A stretch of 9,934 nucleotides of DNA. Origin: DAOTVS01 sp034436375. Lineage in GTDB: Bacteria > Chloroflexota > Anaerolineae > SpSt-313. Position 1 is the first letter of the stretch; each line of letters begins with the position of its first letter. The stretch covers positions 1 through 9,934 of the forward strand of contig DAOTVS010000173.1 in assembly GCA_034436375.1 (NCBI GenBank). Reading direction: 5' to 3'. Below, in pieces: positions 1-6,288 of this stretch. The position numbers were made by a program, and so were the translations under genes. The notes under the pieces are model-generated. The model saw only the letters and a list, made by a program, of their open reading frames with translations. It was not told the DNA's origin and made no database searches.

Positions 1-131
1 TTGGTGAACCGCGCGCCCGAGGCGGCCAACCGGTCCAGGTGTGGCGTCCGGAAATCGGTGGTTCCCATGCAGGAAAGATCACCGTAGCCCTGGTCGTCGG
101 TCAGGAAGATGATAAAGTTGGGTTGGGACAT
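1..131 (-). CDS. Sulfatase, N-terminal fragment (runs off left edge)
   Basis: The first 43 codons of a minus-strand gene beginning at ATG 131-129 are present; the rest lies outside the window. The start of the protein, MSQPNFIIFLTDDQGYGDLS, is the classic first strand of type I sulfatases, with the paired Asp (residues 12-13) that ligates the active-site Ca2+, followed by RTPHLDRLAASGARF, the usual segment just before the CxPSR formylglycine motif. That motif would come immediately after the edge, so the nucleophile cannot be checked. A GAGGAG ribosome-binding site lies 11 or so bases upstream. No signal peptide is visible, so the enzyme is probably cytoplasmic or its export signal is absent. 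It sits 22 bp after the stop of the previous sulfatase-fold gene and is likely the next gene of the same operon. Family membership is secure; the substrate is not known. Confidence 0.9.
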   Translation of the reverse strand, partial: MSQPNFIIFLTDDQGYGDLSCMGTTDFRTPHLDRLAASGARFT

Positions 132-148
132 GCGTTTCGGTTCTCCTC

Positions 149-164
149 AGTTCCTACGAGTTTT
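149..164 (-). repeat. Fragment of the 10-bp GGAACTCRTR repeat overlapping a stop codon
   Basis: Read on the minus strand this is AAAACTCGTAGGAACT, about one and a half units of the same 10-bp repeat that forms arrays at 4624-4760 and 9717-9794. The TAG stop codon of the upstream hydrolase (156-154) is formed inside the repeat, and its last two residues (Asn-Ser) are encoded by it. The rest leads directly into the GAGGAG ribosome-binding site of the following sulfatase. A match this short could be chance; the repeated placement at a gene 3' end is what supports it. Confidence 0.45.
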
Positions 165-1545
165 GCCATTCCAGCGTCTGTGCCGCTGCTGGCGGTGCGT
201 CGACCTCGCGCAGCCACTCTGCAAAGCGGGCATGCAACCCGCGTACTAGGGCCGGATGGTCGCCCGCAACGTTCGTTTCCGCGTAGGGATCTCGCTCGAG
301 TTCGAACAACTCGCGCTCGCCATTGGCGCCGATGGGCGCATAGGCCCACTTTTCCGTGTACAGCACTGGTGTGGTCCACTTACGCGCGGGGGCGCCGGGT
401 CTCATTTCGCCAAAGGATGCCGCAATCGCACAGTCGCGCCCCGGCACCGCCTCGCCGCGCAACTGCGGCGCGAAGGAGCGCCCATGCAGCGGCTCCGGTG
501 AGGAAACCTGCAGCCCGGCCAGGTCCAGCAGGGTGGGCAGGATATCCGGCGGCTGCTGCAGGGTGTCAACCGTGTGGCCGCCTACCAGCCCTGGCGCCGC
601 GATCAGGAAGGGGATATGGGCGACCTCGGGGTAGATCGGCCAGCAGCGCTCATCCCGGTCGTTGATGTTCGACTTGCCGGTGCGGTTGTGCTCGCCGAGG
701 CTCGTGCCGTGGTCGCTGGTAAAGATCACGATCGAGTTGCGCCACAGGTCCAGGTCATCGATCTTTTGTAGCACGCGCCCCACCCAGCGGTCCGTCAGCT
801 CGGCCTCGGCACAATAGTGGGCGCGCAGGTTGCGCAGCTCTGCTGGTGTGAGGTCCGAGGCCTTGCCATAGTTGGGGTGCAGCATCGGCGTGCCCTCATA
901 ATCCGGGTCGTAGCGCTGCACCAGGTATTCGGGCGGGTTCCAGGGCTCGTGCGGATCGAAAAAGTCGACCCAGAGGAAAAAGGGATCGTAGCGATAGTTC
1001 TCCTCCAGCCATTCGATGGCCAGAGAGGCCGTGCGCGGCGGGAAGCAGTCCTGCTCACGGTACCAGTAGCGGTTCTCCCATTGTGAGAGATCAACCAGAT
1101 TGTGCTGCTGGAAGCCATGGTCGCCGCGCGTCTTTTCTGGCGGCATGACCGGCGTGATGGGATGGTTCATGCGCAGGAAGGGCAGATCGACCTCCTGGCC
1201 GCGGTTCGCCAGGGCGGCGTCAAAGCCGAAATTGAACCCGGCGGGGAACAGGTGCGGGCAGTCGCAGAGCAATTGTGACACAAGCCCCGCCTGGCGCAGG
1301 ATCTGCGGCAGATGGTTTGGGCTGCTCAGGCGCCGGTCCTGCCAGGGGTAGCGCACCCAGCCGAAGCGCCCCGTCGTCAGGTCGGTGCGGTGCGGGATGG
1401 TGGGGAAGCTGGCGGTGTACAGCCGCGACAGGCTCACCGCCCGCTGCGAGAAGCGATCCAGCGCGGGCGTGCGCACCGGCATGGCCGCCCGGTCGAACAG
1501 GTTGTCGTAACGGAAGGTGTCCGAAACGATCAGGATGATGTTCAT
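154..1545 (-). CDS. Sulfatase/alkaline-phosphatase superfamily hydrolase with Thr at the nucleophile position
   Basis: A 463-residue protein of the alkaline phosphatase-like fold. The metal-site Asp is in IIL-IVSDTFRYDN (D9). The nucleophile loop reads SFPTIPHRTDLTTGR (residues 46-60). Aligned on the conserved R and the LxTGR tail, it places Thr49 where sulfatases have the Cys or Ser that becomes formylglycine (C-x-P-x-R here T-I-P-H-R). Other superfamily motifs are intact: FFDPHEPW (H199) and the metal-binding TSDHG..LGEH (D278, H279). No signal peptide is seen. Thr is not a known formylglycine precursor, so this may be a phosphatase, phosphodiesterase or transferase-like member, or a nonclassical sulfatase; annotation as plain sulfatase would be too specific. 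I chose ATG 1545 over an upstream ATG at 1590 because it begins at the fold's first beta strand, has GGGAG about 8 bases upstream, and shares its A with the stop of the preceding gene (TGATG), implying translational coupling. Confidence 0.85.
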   Translation of the reverse strand: MNIILIVSDTFRYDNLFDRAAMPVRTPALDRFSQRAVSLSRLYTASFPTIPHRTDLTTGRFGWVRYPWQDRRLSSPNHLPQILRQAGLVSQLLCDCPHLFPAGFNFGFDAALANRGQEVDLPFLRMNHPITPVMPPEKTRGDHGFQQHNLVDLSQWENRYWYREQDCFPPRTASLAIEWLEENYRYDPFFLWVDFFDPHEPWNPPEYLVQRYDPDYEGTPMLHPNYGKASDLTPAELRNLRAHYCAEAELTDRWVGRVLQKIDDLDLWRNSIVIFTSDHGTSLGEHNRTGKSNINDRDERCWPIYPEVAHIPFLIAAPGLVGGHTVDTLQQPPDILPTLLDLAGLQVSSPEPLHGRSFAPQLRGEAVPGRDCAIAASFGEMRPGAPARKWTTPVLYTEKWAYAPIGANGERELFELERDPYAETNVAGDHPALVRGLHARFAEWLREVDAPPAAAQTLEWQNS

Positions 1546-2777
1546 CACATATCTCCCGGTGCATCGATCAACCCACGGTTCAGGAACCAATCCGTGGAAT
1601 CTTCCAGAGGAGCCCCAGCCGCCGGATAGCGGCTCAACTCAGCGACCTTGCGGTAGAAGAACTCCCAGCGCTTCCAGTCGATATCGGGGTAGGCTACTTC
1701 TTCGATCGTGAAGCGGCGCCCGGTGGTGACCCTGCTCGCCAAGATGCGCTGGATGGCGCCCCGTATCTCTGCCTCGCCGGCCGCTGATTGTAGCACAGGA
1801 TGGAAACGCCAGCTAAAATGGACCTTGGGGCCTACCTGGCGGCGGCTGTAGGCCACATCAGCGGCGAACCCACAATCGAAACTGGTGATGGGCAGGTTAT
1901 CGGCGATAGCTTTGTGCAGGTGCTGCACCGTCCCGCAGGAGTGCAGCGAGTTGTATGGCCCAGTGGAGAACGCCTCGAGCAGGCGCTTGTGATAGGGCAA
2001 CACGAACTCGCGGTACTGCGCTGGCGAGAGGATGCAGATGGCACAATCGGCAAAGCCCCACGAAGGGCGCGGGTAGCTCTGGCCAAGGAACTGCATGCCG
2101 TGCCGTGTGCGGCTGATGGCGGCTGTGGTCACATAGTCCAGCAGGCGATGGTAATAGTCGGGGTCGGTGAGCATGTCTAGGCAAAGCTCAGATGTGCCCC
2201 GGAGCTTGGTGGCTACGGTAAAGGGGCCATCGGTGCCCAGCAGCAGATGGGTGGGTGCGATGGGGATCCCGTCATAGTCACCGTGCTTGCGCTTTTCCTC
2301 AAAGAACTCGTAATATTCGAAGACGCGGTCCATCATCGGCCCGTGGCGCGGGTCAGGCAGCTCCCATTCGTAGAGCTTTTCCTTATCCTGCTGCAAGGCC
2401 GGGATGGAGTCCATAACGTTATCGGGGAAGTATGCTGGCTGGTTGCCCAGCCAGACCTCCTCCAGCCCGCCGTGAAAATCCGGGTAAACCCCGTTCCACT
2501 GTTGCGGGTAGCCCATATACTCGTCGGTGTAGGGCACATTCAGGCGCTTCCAGCGCTGGCCACGCAACTGTATCTCCCACATGATCTCGGGGTGGTCGTA
2601 GTAATCTTGGAAGGTATAGCCCTCGACATTGATATCGCGCCGCTGCAGGAACCAGCGAGTGTGCGTGCGCAGCATCACGGGCACGCGCGCAGGATGGCCA
2701 GCGGCGAAATCCTGCCATAGTTGGTAGACCGCGGCATTGTGACGGCGGTATTCTGGTGTGTTGCGTTTGTCGCTCAT
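1545..2777 (-). CDS. Uroporphyrinogen decarboxylase (URO-D)-like family protein
   Basis: A 410-residue protein of the URO-D/MtaA/CmuA superfamily (TIM-barrel; decarboxylation in HemE, methyl transfer to or from corrinoid or thiol carriers in MtaA/CmuA). Recognisable blocks are GPFTVATKLRGTSEL then DMLTDPDYYHRLLDYV (about 184-216), SPAQYREFVLPYHKRLLEAF (251-270), and NSLHSCGTVQHL (276-287), where H279 and C281 form the H-x-C pair that binds zinc in methyltransferase members. The third zinc Cys that MtaA-type proteins carry near the C terminus is not evident, though C302 is nearby. The HemE arginine-rich N-terminal substrate motif is absent, so this is not haem biosynthesis. The start at 2777 is supported by AAGGAAG six or seven bases upstream. 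It lies 16 bp after the MalG-type permease and overlaps the next gene by one base, so it belongs to a sugar-uptake operon. No corrinoid protein is encoded in the window. The actual reaction is unknown. Confidence 0.85.
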   Translation of the reverse strand: MSDKRNTPEYRRHNAAVYQLWQDFAAGHPARVPVMLRTHTRWFLQRRDINVEGYTFQDYYDHPEIMWEIQLRGQRWKRLNVPYTDEYMGYPQQWNGVYPDFHGGLEEVWLGNQPAYFPDNVMDSIPALQQDKEKLYEWELPDPRHGPMMDRVFEYYEFFEEKRKHGDYDGIPIAPTHLLLGTDGPFTVATKLRGTSELCLDMLTDPDYYHRLLDYVTTAAISRTRHGMQFLGQSYPRPSWGFADCAICILSPAQYREFVLPYHKRLLEAFSTGPYNSLHSCGTVQHLHKAIADNLPITSFDCGFAADVAYSRRQVGPKVHFSWRFHPVLQSAAGEAEIRGAIQRILASRVTTGRRFTIEEVAYPDIDWKRWEFFYRKVAELSRYPAAGAPLEDSTDWFLNRGLIDAPGDM

Positions 2778-2793
2778 CTATCTTCCTTACAAC

Positions 2794-3699
2794 CTAGCCC
2801 TTGATGCCCGTGAGCGCGATTCCGCCCACCATGTATTCCTGAAAGATGAAAAAGATGGCCAGGCAGGGCAGTACTGCAGCACAGGCCGCGGACATCACCA
2901 GGTTACCATGGAAGCCGCCTTCGAGGTCCCGGTAGGCTGCCAGGACGACCGGTAGGGGCATCTTGGTCTGTGAGGAGAGGAAGATCAGCGGCCCCAGGTA
3001 GTTGTTCCAGCCGCCGATGAAGGTGAATATCCCTACTGTGGCCAGCGCTGGCTTGGAGAGCGGCAGAAAGATGCTGGCAAACACGCGCAGCGTGTTGCAG
3101 CCATCCATGCGGGCGGCGTCCTCCAATTCCCCAGGGATGGTCATCATGAACTGGCGCAGCAGAAAGATGTAGAAAGCGCCGCCGCCCAGGAACGCCGGCA
3201 CGATGAATGGCAGGTAAGTATCGAGCCAACCAATTTGCTTGTAGATGATGTACAGTGGAATGAGTGTCACCTCACCGGGCAGCATCATGGTGGCTAACAC
3301 GACCACAAACAGCGCGTCGCGCCCCGCAAAGCGTAGGCGGGCAAACCCGAACGCCACCAGGGGGGCCGAAAGGAACACGCCAACCATACTGCCCACGGTC
3401 AGTATCGTCGAATTGAGGGCGCTGCGGGCGATATTCGTCTTGGTCCAGATATCGACATAGTTGATCCAACGCACTACCGTTGGCCACCAGCGTACTGGCA
3501 CTGCGTAGGCGTCTGGGACATCCATCAGTGACATGATGAAAAGCCGATACACTGGCAACAGGAAGACGGCCAGGGTAACGGTCAAGAACAGGTATCTAGC
3601 GACTCTGCCAAGGGTACGCTGGCCCCGCAGGCCCATCCTGGTGACGCCCCGCAGCGTGTGTGGCCGCCGCTGACCTGCGCGAGTGGTTGCAGCGCTCAT
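2794..3699 (-). CDS. Carbohydrate ABC transporter permease, MalG/UgpE type
   Basis: A 301-residue inner-membrane permease of the carbohydrate uptake CUT1 type. After a basic cytoplasmic N terminus (about 1-35) there are six predicted membrane segments, the first at about 36-56. The coupling-helix EAA loop reads ELEDAARMDG then IFLPLSKP (about 191-217), the contact site for the ATPase. The C terminus ends in the family-typical GGIALTGIKG. I place the start at ATG 3699 rather than an upstream ATG at 3726: it overlaps the stop of the preceding permease as ATGA and has GGAGG about nine bases upstream, which predicts coupled translation of the two subunits. It pairs with the MalF-type permease and the binding protein upstream. 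The imported sugar cannot be told from sequence. Confidence 0.93.
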   Translation of the reverse strand: MSAATTRAGQRRPHTLRGVTRMGLRGQRTLGRVARYLFLTVTLAVFLLPVYRLFIMSLMDVPDAYAVPVRWWPTVVRWINYVDIWTKTNIARSALNSTILTVGSMVGVFLSAPLVAFGFARLRFAGRDALFVVVLATMMLPGEVTLIPLYIIYKQIGWLDTYLPFIVPAFLGGGAFYIFLLRQFMMTIPGELEDAARMDGCNTLRVFASIFLPLSKPALATVGIFTFIGGWNNYLGPLIFLSSQTKMPLPVVLAAYRDLEGGFHGNLVMSAACAAVLPCLAIFFIFQEYMVGGIALTGIKG

Positions 3700-4604
3700 A
3701 TACGCACGCCTCCGTAGTAGACCCATGATCTGCTGCTACGCAACAAGCCCAGAGTGAGCAGGACGACGAGCACGAACATCACCCATGCCAGGGCTGAAGC
3801 GTAGCCGAGGTTAAAGTACTGGAAGGCCTGGCGGTAGAGGTAGAGCATGTAGACCAGAGTCGAGTTGTAGGGACCGCCCCCTGTCAGTATCTGTACTTCG
3901 GCAAAGGCCTGGAACGAAGCGATCAGGCTCGTCACGAGGTTGAAGAGTACGAGCGGCGTGAGCATGGGGACCGTCACGCGTAGCCACCGCTGCCACGGCG
4001 TGGCGCCGTCGATCTGCGCGGCCTCGTGTAGCTCAAAGGGAATATCCTCAATGCCTGCTAGAAAGATGACGGTCATGCCGCCGATACGCCAGGCGCTCAT
4101 GATGACGATGGCGAGCATGGCCCAGGTCGGGGTTGTCAGCCATCCCGGCCCTGTGATCCCCATGTGACGCAGCACGTCATTGATGACACCATAGTCCAGC
4201 GAGAACATCGATCCCCAGACCAGGGCCAGGACGACGCCCGAGAACATGACCGGCAGGTAGAACCCAGCCAGGTAAAAGCGGCGAGCGAAGGAACTCTGGT
4301 GGATCAGCGTGGCCAGCGTCAAGGCGATAGCCACGCGTAGGCCGACGCTCAGGATGACAAAGGTCGTGGTGATGCGCATCGACTTCCAGAAAACTTCATC
4401 CGCGAACAACTGCTGGTAGTTGGTCAAGCCGACGAACTCGGGCGGCGTGCCAACCTCCCAACGGGCGAACCCGAGGACGAAGGAAAACACAAAGGGTATC
4501 AGTGTGAACGCCAGGATGCCGATCAACCAAGGGGAGATGAAGAGGTAGCCCTCGATGTTACGCCTGGCGGCCGTACCGAGATGAAGCGATCTCGTGGTAG
4601 CCAT
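3696..4604 (-). CDS. Carbohydrate ABC transporter permease, MalF/UgpA type
   Basis: A 302-residue permease of the CUT1 sugar ABC family. EGYLFISPWLIGILAF (about 18-33) is the typical first membrane segment of MalF/UgpA/LacF-like proteins. The EAA loop is ELHEAAQIDGATPWQRWLRV (191-210) followed by TVPMLTP, and the late ILTGGGPYNST (239-249) is a strong family signature. The start at ATG 4604 has a very good ribosome-binding site (GAGGAGGG, 4607-4614). An upstream ATG at 4724 would require translating the intergenic inverted repeat and adds a non-homologous 40-residue extension, so it is rejected. It is separated from the binding-protein gene by the repeat array, a common place for differential expression of binding protein over permeases. 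Confidence 0.93.
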   Translation of the reverse strand: MATTRSLHLGTAARRNIEGYLFISPWLIGILAFTLIPFVFSFVLGFARWEVGTPPEFVGLTNYQQLFADEVFWKSMRITTTFVILSVGLRVAIALTLATLIHQSSFARRFYLAGFYLPVMFSGVVLALVWGSMFSLDYGVINDVLRHMGITGPGWLTTPTWAMLAIVIMSAWRIGGMTVIFLAGIEDIPFELHEAAQIDGATPWQRWLRVTVPMLTPLVLFNLVTSLIASFQAFAEVQILTGGGPYNSTLVYMLYLYRQAFQYFNLGYASALAWVMFVLVVLLTLGLLRSSRSWVYYGGVRI

Positions 4605-4606
4605 GT

Positions 4607-4614
4607 CCCTCCTC
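4607..4614 (-). promoter_or_regulatory. Strong ribosome-binding site of the MalF-type permease
   Basis: Minus-strand GAGGAGGG two bases (AC) before ATG 4604. It fixes the start of this permease, excludes the longer frame beginning at 4724, and shows that translation can initiate independently after the upstream repeat array. Confidence 0.8.
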
Positions 4615-4623
4615 TTACGCGCC

Positions 4624-4760
4624 GGAACTCGTGGGAAATGATAGGAACTCATAGGAACTCGATGGGACTTGCCTCGTCCAAAAGTGCTACCTGCAACGAT
4701 GCAGGCCCGAATGCGATAGCTCAAGTTCCCACGAAGTTCCTATGAGTATCCACGAGTTTC
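4624..4760. repeat. Inverted array of 10-bp GGAACTCRTR repeats between binding-protein and permease genes
   Basis: The left arm (4624-4671) is a tandem array in units of 10, 10, 10 and 11 bases: GGAACTCGTG, GGAAATGATA, GGAACTCATA, GGAACTCGATG, then GGACTTG. The right arm (4722-4760), read on the minus strand, is GAAACTCGTG, GATACTCATA, GGAACTTCGTG, GGAACTTG. It has the same series with one unit fewer and an extra base at a matching unit. The arms can pair into a long imperfect stem around a 50-base loop that contains its own CTGCA/TGCAG hairpin (4691-4704). It begins eight bases after the SBP stop and ends ten bases before the permease ribosome-binding site. There is no run of T, so it is not a standard intrinsic terminator; a 3'-end stabiliser or attenuator for the binding-protein message is plausible. 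Confidence 0.85.
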
Positions 4761-4768
4761 TGCCGTAT

Positions 4769-6148
4769 CTAGCTGATGCCCAGGATCTTGGGCAGTTTCT
4801 GGTTCATGGTGGCGATTACTTCCTCGGGCGTCTTTTGCAGCGTCCAGGCCGCCTCGAGTTCGGGAGTCATGACCTCCGTGTATGCGGCGCGCCACTTGAG
4901 GCATGTTGGGGCTGAGATGCAGGAGGCAAGTTGCTTCGCAAACACCGACCATGCCCAGTGCTCGGCAAATAGCTTATCGGCGTAGGTGCGCGGCTGCGTC
5001 GGCACAAAGTTCTGCTGGTCGTGGAACTCGACGTCGGTCTTTAGGTCGCTCAGCATCCAGGCCAAAAAGTCCCACGCCGCTTCCTTCACTTTGCTGTTGG
5101 CCATAATGTGCTCATAGTGCGCCCAGCTATAGCTGGTATGGCCACCGGGGCCCGCCGGCACGAGCGCGGCGCCGAGGTTAGGATAGACATCTGGGAACTG
5201 GGTCTTGGTATTGCCCACGAGGATGGGCACGCTGTAGCGCATAGCCGCCTTCCCATTGGGGACATCGGCGGCCGAGCCGAATGGTGCGGCATCACCCGAC
5301 TTGATCAGGTCGACGATGTATTTGAGAGTAGCCAGCATCGTTTCGTCGTAGAACATGCGCTGGCAATCGTCGTCCACAAAACGCCCGCCGTTGGCATAGA
5401 GGTATGCTGCGAATGTGTCGGCATCGTTGAGCTGGATCTCCATCGCATAGTCAAAGCCCGCACCCTTCTTGACGGCGGTGAGCTTCCGGGCGAACTCGGC
5501 GAGCTCAGTCAACGTCTTGGGGGGCTCCTGGAGTCCCGCAGCCTCGAAATACTTCTTATTGTAGAAGAGGACTTGGGTGATGGCGTTGTGCGGCAGGCCA
5601 TAGGTCTTGCCGTTGTATTGTGCGCCCTTCATCAGCGAGACGAAGAAATCCTCGCCCTTGACTCGGCTATCTGCCTCCAGAAAGGGGTTCATGGCCGCGA
5701 GCATGCCGCGCGAGGCGAAATCGAGCGGTGCAAAATAGGTCTGCGCCAGGTCGGGCCCGCCGCCGGCGGCATAGCGCACCATGATCTTTTCCTCGGTGTC
5801 GGGCCAGCTCGTAGCCTGCTCAGGGACGATCTCCACGTTGGGTGCAACGTCTTTGTACGACGGGATGAGGACCTTGGTCACATAATCCATGCGGTAGGCG
5901 GGGACAAAAGGCCCCAGCCAATTCACTTTGGCCTGTTGGGGCGCGGCTGTGGGCTCCGACGCCGCCGTGGTTGGCGCCTCAGTAGCTGGCGCCTCTTGGG
6001 CCGCCGCAGTAGTAGGGGCGACCTCAGTGGGTTCGGGTTGGGGAACAGGGGTCGCCGCCGGCGAGCATGCGGCCAGCACGCAGGCGGCCGCACTCAGCGC
6101 CGACCCACGCAGGAACTCACGCCGGGTGATGCTTCTCAATGCCTCCAT
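4769..6148 (-). CDS. ABC sugar-binding lipoprotein with Tat/lipobox signal
   Basis: A 459-residue extracellular solute-binding protein, family 1 (MalE/UgpB-like). The N terminus has a twin-arginine motif TRREFLRG (8-15), a short hydrophobic stretch, and lipobox VLAAC with lipidated C28, so it should be exported folded and anchored to the outer face of the membrane. Residues 29-73 are a Pro/Thr/Ala/Glu linker of the sort seen in Chloroflexota lipoproteins. The mature domain from about 74 carries typical blocks: YAAGGGPDLAQTYF, NGKTYGLPHNAITQVLFYNKKYFEAAGL, and a late VKEAAWDFLAWML helix. The start at 6148 has a full consensus ribosome-binding site GAGGAGGT six bases upstream. As first gene of the operon it defines substrate capture; the specific sugar is not deducible. 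Confidence 0.95.
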   Translation of the reverse strand: MEALRSITRREFLRGSALSAAACVLAACSPAATPVPQPEPTEVAPTTAAAQEAPATEAPTTAASEPTAAPQQAKVNWLGPFVPAYRMDYVTKVLIPSYKDVAPNVEIVPEQATSWPDTEEKIMVRYAAGGGPDLAQTYFAPLDFASRGMLAAMNPFLEADSRVKGEDFFVSLMKGAQYNGKTYGLPHNAITQVLFYNKKYFEAAGLQEPPKTLTELAEFARKLTAVKKGAGFDYAMEIQLNDADTFAAYLYANGGRFVDDDCQRMFYDETMLATLKYIVDLIKSGDAAPFGSAADVPNGKAAMRYSVPILVGNTKTQFPDVYPNLGAALVPAGPGGHTSYSWAHYEHIMANSKVKEAAWDFLAWMLSDLKTDVEFHDQQNFVPTQPRTYADKLFAEHWAWSVFAKQLASCISAPTCLKWRAAYTEVMTPELEAAWTLQKTPEEVIATMNQKLPKILGIS

Positions 6149-6154
6149 GGGTAT

Positions 6155-6162
6155 ACCTCCTC
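6155..6162 (-). promoter_or_regulatory. Consensus ribosome-binding site of the binding-protein gene
   Basis: Minus-strand GAGGAGGT ends six bases before ATG 6148. It is an essentially perfect anti-16S match, consistent with a need for excess binding protein relative to permeases. Confidence 0.85.
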
Positions 6163-6203
6163 AGTATGGTCAGCAGTACGTTCTATGCTATAATAATACT
6201 GCT
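6162..6203. promoter_or_regulatory. Candidate operator: inverted repeat AGCAGTA-N18-TACTGCT plus third CAGTA box
   Basis: AGCAGTA at 6172-6178 and TACTGCT at 6197-6203 are perfect 7-bp inverted copies, 25 bp centre to centre. A further CAGTA lies at 6162-6166, twelve bases (about one helical turn) from the first. The two arms bracket the AT-rich core that contains both predicted -10 elements, a geometry suitable for a dimeric regulator controlling both directions. The identity of the binding protein is unknown; the divergent regulator at 6289 is one candidate. Confidence 0.45.
6167..6194 (+). promoter_or_regulatory. Predicted sigma-70-type promoter of the regulator gene
   Basis: On the plus strand TATAAT (6189-6194), a perfect -10 consensus, is preceded 16 bp upstream by TGGTCA (6167-6172, four of six matches to TTGACA). 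It would give a leader of roughly 88 bases before the GTG start at 6289. The -10 is strong in a GC-rich context; the -35 is mediocre. Confidence 0.45.
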
Positions 6204-6221
6204 CTTTGCGGGGTTTGTCTG
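6193..6221 (-). promoter_or_regulatory. Predicted promoter of the ABC/sulfatase operon
   Basis: On the minus strand CAGACA (6221-6216, four of six to TTGACA), a 17-bp spacer, and TATTAT (6198-6193, five of six to TATAAT). Transcription would begin near 6186, giving a leader of about 40 bases. Its -10 overlaps that of the opposing promoter, so polymerase could not occupy both at once. Confidence 0.45.
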
Positions 6222-6288
6222 CGGCCCTGGAGCCGGATTGTTGCCCACTCGCTGCCATTCTTATGTATAGGCCAAGAGGGTTGGGAAC

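Noticed and set aside
39..665. A 208-codon plus-strand open frame opposite the sulfatase genes
   Set aside because: Low-complexity Arg/Ala/Pro-rich translation with no motif; it crosses two well-supported minus-strand genes.
1546..1590. Longer N terminus for the sulfatase-like gene (ATG 1590)
   Set aside because: It adds 15 residues before the first beta strand and overlaps the URO-D-like gene further; the coupled ATG 1545 fits better.
1545..2777. HemE, uroporphyrinogen decarboxylase of haem synthesis
   Set aside because: The arginine-containing substrate motif at the N terminus is missing, and the neighbours are sugar transport genes.
3700..3726. Longer N terminus for the MalG-type permease (ATG 3726)
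   Set aside because: The ATGA overlap with GGAGG upstream at 3699 is the usual arrangement for paired permeases.
4605..4724. Longer N terminus for the MalF-type permease (ATG 4724)
   Set aside because: It would translate the inverted repeat array; ATG 4604 has a strong ribosome-binding site and the family-typical N terminus.
5108..6193. A 361-codon plus-strand open frame opposite the binding-protein gene
   Set aside because: It is antisense to a clear solute-binding protein, has no recognisable domain, and is an expected by-product of high GC content.
6241..6269. Alternative plus-strand promoter (TTGCCC at 6241-6246)
   Set aside because: No acceptable -10 lies at 16-18 bp; the perfect TATAAT at 6189 is the better candidate.
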